In this document: piece after piece, positions 7,703 to 16,908 of the stretch
How the letters are laid out: each line of letters opens with the position of its first letter
How positions within the stretch are numbered: position 1 is the first letter of the stretch
From: Propioniciclava tarda
Lineage (GTDB): Bacteria > Actinomycetota > Actinomycetes > Propionibacteriales > Propionibacteriaceae
NCBI RefSeq assembly: GCF_900182665.1
Contig: NZ_FXTL01000004.1
Span: 119,170-183,169, forward strand
Direction: 5' to 3'
DNA length: 64,000 nt
Made by a program: the position numbers and the translations under genes
Notes under the pieces: generated by a model
Database searches by the model: none
The model's input: only the letters and a program-made list of their open reading frames with translations
What the model was told of the DNA's origin: nothing

Positions 7703-8779
7703 CTACGACACCGTCCAGGTGTTCCGGCCGGCCAACAGGGACGCGATGTCCTGATCGGTCGGCAGCCCGCCGGCGGCGTCCACGTAGGTGCGGATCTGCT
7801 CGCGCACCTCGTCGTCGTACGCCGGACGCACGATCTCGCGGAACACCCCGATCGGCAGGAAGTCGCGGTTGTCGGCGCCCTCGATGGACGCCAGCGCGAA
7901 CGCGATGCCCGGGTTGTGGGCCTTGGGGTCGTGTTTGAGGATCTTCGACTCGTCCACGGCCGAGGTGGGCACCACGGTGAGCCCGTGCAGCGGATCCCGG
8001 ACCACGCACCGCTCGCCCGCGATGAGCGGCTGGCCGGCCTCCATGCGCAGGATGCGAGCGCCGTCCGTCGTGTCCTTCAGCCCGTCGAAGGCGCCGTCGT
8101 TGAAGATGACGCAGTTCTGCAGCACCTCGACGAAGGACGCCCCGCGGTGCAGCGCGGCCTGCCGCAGCGTCGCCGTCAGGTGCTGGCGATCGGACGCGAT
8201 CGTGCGGGCGACGAAGGTGGCGTCCGAGCCGAGCGCGAGCCGGATCGGGTTGAACGGATGATCCACCGAGCCGAACGGAGTCGACTTGGTGACGAGTCCG
8301 GCCGGGGAGGTGGGCGAGTACTGGCCCTTGGTGAGCCCGTAGATCTCGTTGTTGAACATCACGATGTTCAGGTTCACGTTGCGGCGCAGCGCGTGGATCA
8401 GGTGGTTGCCGCCGATCGCGAGGGCGTCGCCGTCGCCGGTCATGATCCAGACGGACAGGTCCGGACGCGACGTCGCGATGCCCGTGGCCAGCGAGGGGGC
8501 GCGCCCGTGGATGGCGTGCATGCCGTAGCTGTCGACGTAGTACGGGAACCGCGACGAGCAGCCGATGCCCGAGACGACGACCATGTTCTCGGGCGCGATG
8601 CCCAGCTCGGGAACGAACTGCTGGAAGGCGGCGAGGATGGCGTAGTCGCCGCACCCCGGGCACCAGCGCACCTCCTGGTCGGAGACGAACTCCTTCTTGG
8701 TGAGGACGCGGTCGGAGTGCACCCGGGGGACGAACGCCGTGCCGGCCAGTTCGGTGAGGTCGCTGTAGTCGGTGGTCAT
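7703..8779 (-). CDS. korB: 2-oxoacid:ferredoxin oxidoreductase, beta subunit (copy 1)
   Basis: A 358-residue beta subunit of the KorAB type (2-oxoglutarate:ferredoxin oxidoreductase), which decarboxylates the 2-oxoacid to acyl-CoA and reduces ferredoxin. The N-terminal WCPGCGDYAIL motif supplies Cys40 and Cys43 for the 4Fe-4S cluster. The thiamine diphosphate/Mg site is TGDGDALAIGGNHLIHALRR followed by NVNLNIVMFNNEIYGLTKGQ. It starts one base after the korA stop, so the two are co-translated. 2-Oxoglutarate is the expected substrate by family; pyruvate or another acid cannot be excluded. A second, diverged copy is at 60289-61371. Confidence 0.95.
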   Translation of the reverse strand: MTTDYSDLTELAGTAFVPRVHSDRVLTKKEFVSDQEVRWCPGCGDYAILAAFQQFVPELGIAPENMVVVSGIGCSSRFPYYVDSYGMHAIHGRAPSLATGIATSRPDLSVWIMTGDGDALAIGGNHLIHALRRNVNLNIVMFNNEIYGLTKGQYSPTSPAGLVTKSTPFGSVDHPFNPIRLALGSDATFVARTIASDRQHLTATLRQAALHRGASFVEVLQNCVIFNDGAFDGLKDTTDGARILRMEAGQPLIAGERCVVRDPLHGLTVVPTSAVDESKILKHDPKAHNPGIAFALASIEGADNRDFLPIGVFREIVRPAYDDEVREQIRTYVDAAGGLPTDQDIASLLAGRNTWTVS

Positions 8780-8780
8780 G

Positions 8781-10667
<1,887 letters not shown>

Positions 10668-10755
10668 GGGCCTTCAACCGCCTAACTCTGCCGACACCGC
10701 CGTTGGCTCTGGCTCGGGCCCAACCTTGGTGCCCTTTGGGCCATCACCATACAAA

Positions 10756-10784
10756 GTCAAACCGTACGCCGGGCGAGATTTGAC
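10756..10784 (-). promoter_or_regulatory. Candidate operator/promoter region of korAB copy 1
   Basis: GTCAAA (10756-10761) and TTTGAC (10779-10784) form an inverted repeat with a 17-bp spacer about 90-115 bp upstream of the korA start. On the minus strand the proximal half is part of GTTTGAC followed by TATGGT, so promoter elements may overlap it. No regulator is encoded next to it. Confidence 0.4.
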
Positions 10785-10959
10785 GATGTCGTGATAGTTC
10801 AGTTACTGGACACCGCGGGCGCCAGACGCGCGGGTCCAGGGCCGGTCGGGGCCCGGCGAACAAGCCGACGCCGGGGGCGGCGTCCGGCGATCGAGACCAT
10901 CCCACCGTTCTGACCTCGGACGCCAACCCTCCGGTCGACTCGGGTCGGCGTCCGATGGA

Positions 10960-12123
10960 TCAGGACACGATGATCGGACGCGCCCGAACCGAACCGCGCC
11001 GCGACAGACGCGCGCGGAGGCTGTCCGGGAGGCTGAGGCGTCCGATGGACCGCCACGTCTGCCCGACCTGCCGCAGCATCGGACCACTCACGTACGGCAG
11101 TCCGTACTTTTGGCACAGCGCTCGGACGCGCGGCGCGACCTCGGCGTAGCGGTTCGACGGCATGTCGGGGAACAGGTGGTGCTCGATCTGGTAACTGAGG
11201 TTGCCGGTCATGAGGTGCATCAGCGGACCGCCGTCGATGTTGGCCGAGCCGGCGATCTGCCGGACGTACCACTCGCCGCGCGTCTCGCCCTCGACGGACG
11301 CCTCGTCGAACGCCTCGACGCCGTCGGGGAAGTGGCCGCAGAAGATCACGGCGTGCGTCCAGAGATTGCGGACCAGGTTTGCCGCTGCCGTTCCAGCGAG
11401 CGAGGCTAGGCCGGAGCCGGTCAGCAGCTGGGCGAGCAGCGGGGTCGCGGCGTAGTCCTTACCGACCTGCCGGGCGGCCTTCTTGAGGAACGCCAGCACG
11501 TCCTTGCGCAGCGCCTGCTTCGACTTCTTGCCCTCGCGGGCGTCCGGCAGTTCAAGGCCGTAGATCGCGATGCCCCACTCGAAGAACGGCGCCAGCACCA
11601 TGTTCAGCGGCACGTTGAAGACCGCCTTCGGCGACCACGGCTGCCGTTCGGTGACCCGGAGAATGTCGTAGCCGACGTCGTCGTCGCGCCCGAGGACGTT
11701 GGTCCAGGTGTGGTGCAGGTTGTTGTGGGTGTGCTTCCAGCCGTCGGCGGGGGCGACGACGTCCCACTCCCAGGTCGTGGAGTGGATGTCGGGGTCGCGC
11801 ATCCAGTCCCACTGCCCGTGGATGACGTTGTGGCCGATCTCCATGTTCTCCAGGATCTTCGCCACGCTCAGCATGCCGACGCCGCCGGCCCAGGCCACCG
11901 GCTGCCCGCCGAAGAGCAGGCAGATCCGTCCGGACGCCTCCAGCACCCGCTGCGCCGTGATCACGCTGCGGATGTAGCGGGCGTCGTTCTCGTCGAGGGA
12001 CGCCATGATCTCGGCCTTGATCGCGTCGAGTTCGCGGCCGAGTTCGGCGATCTGCTCGGGGCTCAGATGAGCGGACGCCGACGCGCGAGTCCGCGGTGTG
12101 GCTTCCAGGATGGCCAGGGTCAT
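10960..12123 (-). CDS. Membrane fatty acyl desaturase (DesA3-like)
   Basis: A 387-residue fatty acid desaturase of the membrane diiron class. The three histidine boxes are HNVIH (98-102), HTHNNLHH (131-138) and QIEHH near residue 315 within GNLSYQIEHHLFPDMPSNRY. The spacing and the HLFP ending match mycobacterial DesA3-type stearoyl-CoA delta-9 desaturases and linoleoyl-CoA-desaturase-like proteins. The gene follows a ferredoxin-reductase gene by 10 bp on the same strand, the arrangement of the DesA3/Rv3230c acyl-CoA desaturase system, so electrons probably come from that partner. The chain length and position desaturated cannot be told from the sequence. Confidence 0.9.
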   Translation of the reverse strand: MTLAILEATPRTRASASAHLSPEQIAELGRELDAIKAEIMASLDENDARYIRSVITAQRVLEASGRICLLFGGQPVAWAGGVGMLSVAKILENMEIGHNVIHGQWDWMRDPDIHSTTWEWDVVAPADGWKHTHNNLHHTWTNVLGRDDDVGYDILRVTERQPWSPKAVFNVPLNMVLAPFFEWGIAIYGLELPDAREGKKSKQALRKDVLAFLKKAARQVGKDYAATPLLAQLLTGSGLASLAGTAAANLVRNLWTHAVIFCGHFPDGVEAFDEASVEGETRGEWYVRQIAGSANIDGGPLMHLMTGNLSYQIEHHLFPDMPSNRYAEVAPRVRALCQKYGLPYVSGPMLRQVGQTWRSIGRLSLPDSLRARLSRRGSVRARPIIVS

Positions 12124-12133
12124 CGGGCGCTCC

Positions 12134-13180
12134 TCACGCGTCCAGGGTGACGTCGCCCGCAGCAGCGGACACGCAGGTTCGAATGTGTTCGCCGGGCTCG
12201 CCGGTGAGGGAGCCGGTCACGAGATCGCGCACCTGGCCGTCTTTGAGGGTCTTCAGACACGTCCGGCAAATCCCCATCCGGCAGCCGCTGGGCAGCTCGA
12301 TTCCGGCCCGTTCGCCGACCTCCAACAGCGAGCTGGCGCCGGGGGCGTCCAAGGTCTGACCGGCCCTCGCGAACGTGACCGTGCCGCCGACGGCGTCCGG
12401 GTCGACGATCCGCGGAATCGTGAACCGCTCGACGGTCAGCGGCAGGCCGGCGTCCGACCAGAACGCCTCCGCGTCCGCGATGAGGCTGGTGGGGCCGCAG
12501 ACGTACGCCGCGCGGTCGCGCCAGTCGGGCACCAAGGTGTCGATGGACGCCGCGAGCTTGAGGCGTCCGGACTCGCGGCTGTGCCAGTGGATGACCTTCA
12601 GGCCCTCATGACGGGACGCCAGGGCCGCGAACTCGGCGGCGAAGATCGCGTCCTGCGGGGTGCGGGAGGCCTGGAGCAGGACGACATCGGCGTCCGGAAG
12701 CCGGGCGAGCAGGGTGGAGATCAGGGCGTACATCGGGGTGGCGCCCGTGCCGCCGGCGACGAGCAGCAGGGGGGTGGTGAGGGGCGCCGGCAGCAAGAAG
12801 TCGCCCTCGGGCTGGTCGATGAACACCACATCTCCGGGCCGCGTGTCGTTCACCAGCTTGGTCGAAACGTCGCCGGCCGCCCCGACGGTGATCGACGGCG
12901 CCTCGCCCTCCGGCGATGAAATCGTGAACGGACGCCACTGCCGGACGCCTCCGACGTCGACGCCGACGCGCATCCACTGCCCGGCCATGTGGGGGAGCCA
13001 TCCGCGCCCGGGACGGAGCGTCAGGGTGGCGACCCCAGGCGCCGCAGGCGTCACCTTCGTGACCACCGCGCGCAGCTGGCGTGAGGAATGCCGCGGATCG
13101 ATGACGGCCAGGAAGTCGTCCAGGCGCAGCGGGTAGGTCAGAGCGGACGCCAGCCGAGTCAAGGTGTTGGCCTTCGGCAT
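12134..13180 (-). CDS. Ferredoxin reductase with C-terminal 2Fe-2S domain (desaturase electron donor)
   Basis: A 348-residue flavoprotein. Residues ~35-135 are the FAD-binding barrel with PHMAGQWMRVGVDV and RPFTISS. Residues ~145-250 are the NAD(P)H domain with LLLVAGGTGATPMYALIS. The last ~85 residues are a plant-type 2Fe-2S ferredoxin with ELPSGCRMGICRTCLKTL and the final RTC cysteine. This order matches Rv3230c, the NADPH oxidoreductase partner of DesA3. The start is ATG 13180, and a perfect palindrome sits 20 bp upstream. It is the first gene of a two-gene operon with the desaturase. Confidence 0.93.
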   Translation of the reverse strand: MPKANTLTRLASALTYPLRLDDFLAVIDPRHSSRQLRAVVTKVTPAAPGVATLTLRPGRGWLPHMAGQWMRVGVDVGGVRQWRPFTISSPEGEAPSITVGAAGDVSTKLVNDTRPGDVVFIDQPEGDFLLPAPLTTPLLLVAGGTGATPMYALISTLLARLPDADVVLLQASRTPQDAIFAAEFAALASRHEGLKVIHWHSRESGRLKLAASIDTLVPDWRDRAAYVCGPTSLIADAEAFWSDAGLPLTVERFTIPRIVDPDAVGGTVTFARAGQTLDAPGASSLLEVGERAGIELPSGCRMGICRTCLKTLKDGQVRDLVTGSLTGEPGEHIRTCVSAAAGDVTLDA

Positions 13181-13199
13181 CCGGATCCTCGCGCGAAAA

Positions 13200-13217
13200 A
13201 CCTACGGTGGCGTAGGT
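13200..13217 (-). promoter_or_regulatory. Palindromic operator upstream of the desaturase operon
   Basis: ACCTACGGTGGCGTAGGT: perfect 7-bp arms ACCTACG/CGTAGGT around GTGG, 20-37 bp upstream of the reductase ATG. Palindromes of this shape are typical TetR-family operators, and desaturase operons are often under TetR or similar fatty-acid-sensing regulators. No regulator gene is adjacent. Confidence 0.65.
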
Positions 13218-13422
13218 AGTGCTGCCAGGGTACCCGACGGCCGGACCCGTCCGCGGGCTTGGTCCAGCAAAGCCCCCGACGATGAGCGCGTCGGTTGATG
13301 CGGCGGCGCCGCTGGAGTGGGCTCGGGTTCGCGGCGGGCGTCCGAGGCGCGAGCGCTCGGGGGAGAGGGGCGTGGGAGTCAGTAACCCGGGCGGCGCGGA
13401 GCGATCGGGGGTTGTGGAAAGG

Positions 13423-13456
13423 CGCTGGGGCGACGCCCTACGGCGTCGCCCCAGCG
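13423..13456 (-). terminator. Rho-independent-type terminator after the small secreted peptide gene
   Basis: A perfect 15-bp stem CGCTGGGGCGACGCC/GGCGTCGCCCCAGCG with a 4-base loop, 19 bp downstream of the peptide stop on the minus strand. The following tract is short (CCTTTCC), so it is a GC-strong, U-poor terminator of the kind common in actinobacteria. Confidence 0.75.
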
Positions 13457-13474
13457 GTTTAGGGTCCTAGCGGA

Positions 13475-13651
13475 TCAGCGGCAGAACGGAGCCCAGGGGA
13501 ACCACAGGCAGAACGAGTTGGCGTTGGTGGTGGCGCCGGACGAGGGGGCCGGGGCGACCGACTTGGGCGCAGCGTTGGCCGGGCTGGCGATCCCCGCGGT
13601 CAAGACGAGAGCGGCAGCGCTAGCGGCGAATAGTTTTTTTGCATTCTTCAT
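13475..13651 (-). CDS. Small secreted peptide with C-terminal CLWFPWAPFC loop
   Basis: A 58-residue precursor starting at ATG 13651 behind AGGAGACGCC. Residues 1-27 are a Sec signal peptide (KKLFAASAAALVLTAG core, cleavage expected after PANA). The mature ~31 residues are Ala/Pro/Ser/Thr/Asn-rich, then SFCLWFPWAPFCR, in which Cys48 and Cys57 could close a 10-residue ring rich in Trp, Phe and Pro. It is the last gene after a response regulator/histidine kinase pair on the same strand, with its own strong stem-loop terminator. I do not recognise a family. A secreted signal peptide, bacteriocin-like peptide or envelope-active peptide are all possible; expression as an independent unit is likely. 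Confidence 0.75.
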   Translation of the reverse strand: MKNAKKLFAASAAALVLTAGIASPANAAPKSVAPAPSSGATTNANSFCLWFPWAPFCR

Positions 13652-13729
13652 GGCGTCTCCTGGTACGTAATCTTGGCGGATCCTATGAGGTTTTCTCCGT
13701 GTTCGCACGGGGGACGCGTGCCCCTGTCG

Positions 13730-14416
13730 CTAAGACTCACGGTCCACGAGGCCCCATTCGTAGGCGCGGACCACGGCCTTGAGCCGCGAATTCACCAACA
13801 GTTTCGACATGATCGCGGAGACGTGCGTCTTGACGGTCGACTCCGACAAATACAGCTTCTCGGCGATCTCGGCGTTGCTGTGGGCATGGCAGAGCTCGCG
13901 CAGGATGTCGAGCTCGCGGCCGCTGAGGTCGACTTTGCGCGGCGGCTGAGGGATTTGCCGGTGCGTTGCCGCCGACTTGCCGCGCACCAGTCGCCCCAAC
14001 GGTTCCGGCGAGATCACGGTCGTTCCGTTGTGGACGGCCAGGACGGCGTCCACGAGGGCCTTGGGGGAGGCGTCTTTGAGCAGGAAGCCGGACGCCCCGG
14101 CCTTGAGGGCATTCATCATGTAGTCGTCTTCGTCGAACGACGTCAGCAGCAGGACCTTGACGTTGGGGTTCCCGGCCCGCAGCTGCTCGGTGGCCGTGAT
14201 GCCGTCCATGACCGGCATGCGGACGTCCATCAGCACCACGTCCACGCCGAACCCCGGCGCGCTGACTGCCGCCACCGCCTCGGACCCGTCGCTGTAGGCG
14301 CCCACCACGGTCAGCTCCGGCGACGCGCCCACGTACGCCCCGAGGGCCGAACGCACGATGGCGTCGTCGTCCACGATGATCACGCGCACAGGACCGTTCC
14401 CAGCCCCATTTCCCAC
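13730..14416 (-). CDS. NarL/LuxR-family response regulator
   Basis: A 228-residue two-domain regulator. The receiver domain has the acidic pocket in VIIVDDDAIV, the phospho-acceptor Asp64 in VLMDVRMPVMDG, and LLLTSFDEDDY as the conserved Thr/Ser strand. The C-terminal LuxR HTH is LSGRELDILRELCHAHSNAE onward, with LYLSESTVKTHVSAIMSKL as the recognition part. It starts one base past the stop of the upstream histidine kinase, so the two form a two-component system. Its target is likely to include the small secreted peptide gene 78 bp downstream, but no binding motif was seen. Confidence 0.92.
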   Translation of the reverse strand: MGNGAGNGPVRVIIVDDDAIVRSALGAYVGASPELTVVGAYSDGSEAVAAVSAPGFGVDVVLMDVRMPVMDGITATEQLRAGNPNVKVLLLTSFDEDDYMMNALKAGASGFLLKDASPKALVDAVLAVHNGTTVISPEPLGRLVRGKSAATHRQIPQPPRKVDLSGRELDILRELCHAHSNAEIAEKLYLSESTVKTHVSAIMSKLLVNSRLKAVVRAYEWGLVDRES

Positions 14417-14417
14417 G

Positions 14418-15581
14418 TCAGCCTCCCAGGGGGATCAGCACGCGGACGACCCAGTCTGGGCTCTCGCTGGCCACGTGCACTTCGCCCCCCAAAGCCTCAA
14501 CTCTTTCACGCGCCCCGACAAGGCCCAACTGGGCAGACTGGACTTTGGAGCCGGCATTGCTCGGCCGGTTGATGAAGACGGCTTCCACGTCCTGGTCGCC
14601 AACCTCGACCATGATGCTGACGGGGCTCCCTGGGTCGCCATGCTTGACCATGTTGGAGGTCGCTTCGACCACGACCTTGCCCAGCGCTTCACGCACCGAC
14701 TCCGGCAGCGTCAGTGGGTCGCCGTCGATGTGGCTGGTGACGTGGAAACCATGAGAACGCAGCTCGGTGGTTCGTTCAGCCAACACGTCAGTCAGTTGGG
14801 CGATCTGCCACGGGGAGCGGGGTGAGTCCGCGCCTTCGGGCTCGTTGCGGCGCAGGGTCTCCATCATGCCGCGAAGGTCGCGCATCGAGTTGCGCCCCGC
14901 GTTGATGATGTAGTCGAGGTCCGCGAGCGTCTCCTTATCGCTCACCCCGCGCAGCTTGGCCTGCTCGGCCCGCAGGATGATCGAGGTGGTGGCGTACGCG
15001 ACCGTGTCGTGCAGGTCGCGGGCGATGCTGCGGCGCTGCGCCTGGACGGCCACGGTGCGATCCACCTGACTCTGGGCGCGTTCGGCGGAGATGCGCCTGA
15101 TGGCCTCGCCGATCGCCACGGCGAACACCACGAGCACCAGGTAGCCGATGATGCCGGTGACGGCCTTCGACGTCGGCTGCGGGGGTGTGTTCTCCGTGAC
15201 AACGATGAGGACGACGAACCAGACGGCCATCATCGTGCGCGGCCAGACGAGCCCTTTGGCTCCCAACGACGCCACGATGACCAGCGCGACGAGAAGCCCA
15301 GGGCGCTGCTGATCCATCGGCAGGGCAAGGATGGCCGCCATGATCAGCCCGGCCACCAGGGTCGCCGGCATGGGCCAGCGCCCCACCACTGCGGCAGCCA
15401 GACATAGACAGAGCTCAAGGGTGAAACCGAGCCGATCTTCCTTGTGCTGGGTGTAGGTCAAAATCGGCATCAGAGCCACGAGGGAGGCGCACACCACTTC
15501 GACCATTCCGGGCGGCAGCGCGGGCAGCCTCAAGCGCCAACGCTCGAGGAGGCTGCGCCGATCGGGGCTGGGTGACGCCAC
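14418..15581 (-). CDS. Membrane histidine kinase (HisKA_3 type)
   Basis: A 387-residue sensor. About five hydrophobic segments fill residues 25-160 (for example VVCASLVALMPILTY, LVALVIVASLGAKG, IIGYLVLVVFAVAIG) with little extracellular loop, a layout used for membrane-state or small-peptide sensing. The dimerisation/phosphorylation helix has His191 in SIARDLHDTVAYATTS, and the ATPase domain has NMVKHGD and GLVGARERVEALGG. The start is GTG 15581. GC content is visibly lower than in neighbouring genes and the GGACGC word common elsewhere was not seen in it, which suggests a different recent history. Confidence 0.9.
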   Translation of the reverse strand: MASPSPDRRSLLERWRLRLPALPPGMVEVVCASLVALMPILTYTQHKEDRLGFTLELCLCLAAAVVGRWPMPATLVAGLIMAAILALPMDQQRPGLLVALVIVASLGAKGLVWPRTMMAVWFVVLIVVTENTPPQPTSKAVTGIIGYLVLVVFAVAIGEAIRRISAERAQSQVDRTVAVQAQRRSIARDLHDTVAYATTSIILRAEQAKLRGVSDKETLADLDYIINAGRNSMRDLRGMMETLRRNEPEGADSPRSPWQIAQLTDVLAERTTELRSHGFHVTSHIDGDPLTLPESVREALGKVVVEATSNMVKHGDPGSPVSIMVEVGDQDVEAVFINRPSNAGSKVQSAQLGLVGARERVEALGGEVHVASESPDWVVRVLIPLGG

Positions 15582-15696
15582 GCGTTGAGTATCCCAACGG
15601 AATCGAAGGATTCACCCAGGTTGGCGGTACTTCGAACGAAGACGGTACGAAAGTACCAATCCACCGCGACGCTCGTCGTCTGAGACAATCCCCGTT

Positions 15697-16779
15697 GTGA
15701 CAGACCCCTTCGACCCCCTCACCCTCCGCGGACTCACCCTGAACAACCGGCTCTGGGTGCCCGCGATGTGCATGTATTCGGTGGACGCCGGCGATGGCGT
15801 CCCCACGGATTTCCACCTCGCCCACTACTCTGCGCGGGTCGCCGGCGGGTTCGGGCTGATCATCACCGAGGCCACCGCGATCCACCCCGCCGGACGCATC
15901 AGCCCCGCCGACACAGGTCTGTGGTCGGACGCCCAGGCCGCGGCCTGGGCGCGGATCGTGGACCAAGCCCACCGGCTCGGCGGAGCCATCGGCGTCCAAC
16001 TGGCCCATGCCGGACGCAAGGCGTCCACGCGGCCGATGCGTCCGGGCGGACCCGACGGGGCGCTGCCGGTGGCCGACGGCGGCTGGGAAACGCTCGGGCC
16101 GTCGGCGTCCGCTTTTCCCGGGCTGGCCGTCCCGCACGAGCTGACCCGCGACGAGATCGCCGGCATCGTCCGCGACTTCGCGGACGCGGCGACGCGCGCG
16201 GCGGCGTCCGGCTTCGACGTCATCGAGTTGCACGCGGCGCACGGCTACCTGCTGCACCAGTTCCTGTCGCCCCTAGCCAACACGCGAACCGACGCCTACG
16301 GCGGCTCACTGGAGAACCGGCTGCGGCTGACGCTGGAGGTGACGGACGCCGTCCGTGCGGTCTGGCCGGACGGGCGTCCGCTGTTCGTCCGCATCTCGGC
16401 GACCGACTGGGTCGAGGGCGGCTGGGACGTGGAGCAGTCGTGCGCGCTGGCGTCCGAGCTGGCGGCGCGCGGCGTCGACCTGATCGACGTGTCGTCCGGC
16501 GGGGTGGCGCCGGCGTCCATCCCGGTCGGGCCGGGCTACCAGGTGGAGTTGGCGCGGCAGGTGCGGGCGACCGGCATGCCGACTGCGGCCGTCGGGCTGA
16601 TCACGACGGTGGCGCAGGCGTCCGAGATCATCGGGTCCGGCGCGGCGGACGCCGTCCTGTTCGGACGCGAAGCGCTGCGGAACCCCTACCTGCCGGTGCA
16701 GGCGTTGGCCGCGCGAGGTGGGGACGCTGCGGGGCTCGCTCCGGTGCCGTACGTCCGGGCCTGGCCGAGCGCGTCATGA
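15697..16779 (+). CDS. Old yellow enzyme family NADH:flavin oxidoreductase (YqjM-like)
   Basis: A 360-residue FMN-binding TIM barrel that reduces activated C=C bonds. The YqjM-class signature CMYS (Cys25) near the N-terminus distinguishes it from the classical OYE class. Other conserved parts are GVQLAHAGRKAS, ELHAAHGYLLHQFLSPLANT, the RTDAYGGSLENRLRL block, and AVGLITTVAQASEI with GRE near the C-terminus. Start GTG 15697 follows the divergently read histidine kinase gene with a ~115-bp gap. The natural substrate is unknown; relatives act in oxidative stress and electrophile detoxification. Confidence 0.93.
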   Translation: MTDPFDPLTLRGLTLNNRLWVPAMCMYSVDAGDGVPTDFHLAHYSARVAGGFGLIITEATAIHPAGRISPADTGLWSDAQAAAWARIVDQAHRLGGAIGVQLAHAGRKASTRPMRPGGPDGALPVADGGWETLGPSASAFPGLAVPHELTRDEIAGIVRDFADAATRAAASGFDVIELHAAHGYLLHQFLSPLANTRTDAYGGSLENRLRLTLEVTDAVRAVWPDGRPLFVRISATDWVEGGWDVEQSCALASELAARGVDLIDVSSGGVAPASIPVGPGYQVELARQVRATGMPTAAVGLITTVAQASEIIGSGAADAVLFGREALRNPYLPVQALAARGGDAAGLAPVPYVRAWPSAS

Positions 16780-16908
16780 CGGGGGCGTCCGTCGAGCGCG
16801 GTGAACTGTTAGGTACTTTCGACTGAGGTCGACCCTCGGTCACTCCCCTAGCGTCAAGACGGGCGCGCACGTCGCGCGCGCTCGTCAACCGCGACGGAGG
16901 GAGCCCTC

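Noticed and set aside
10800..10955. A leader peptide before korAB copy 1 like that of copy 2
   Set aside because: No HVDLxRV-type frame with terminal Cys codons was found in this region on the minus strand.
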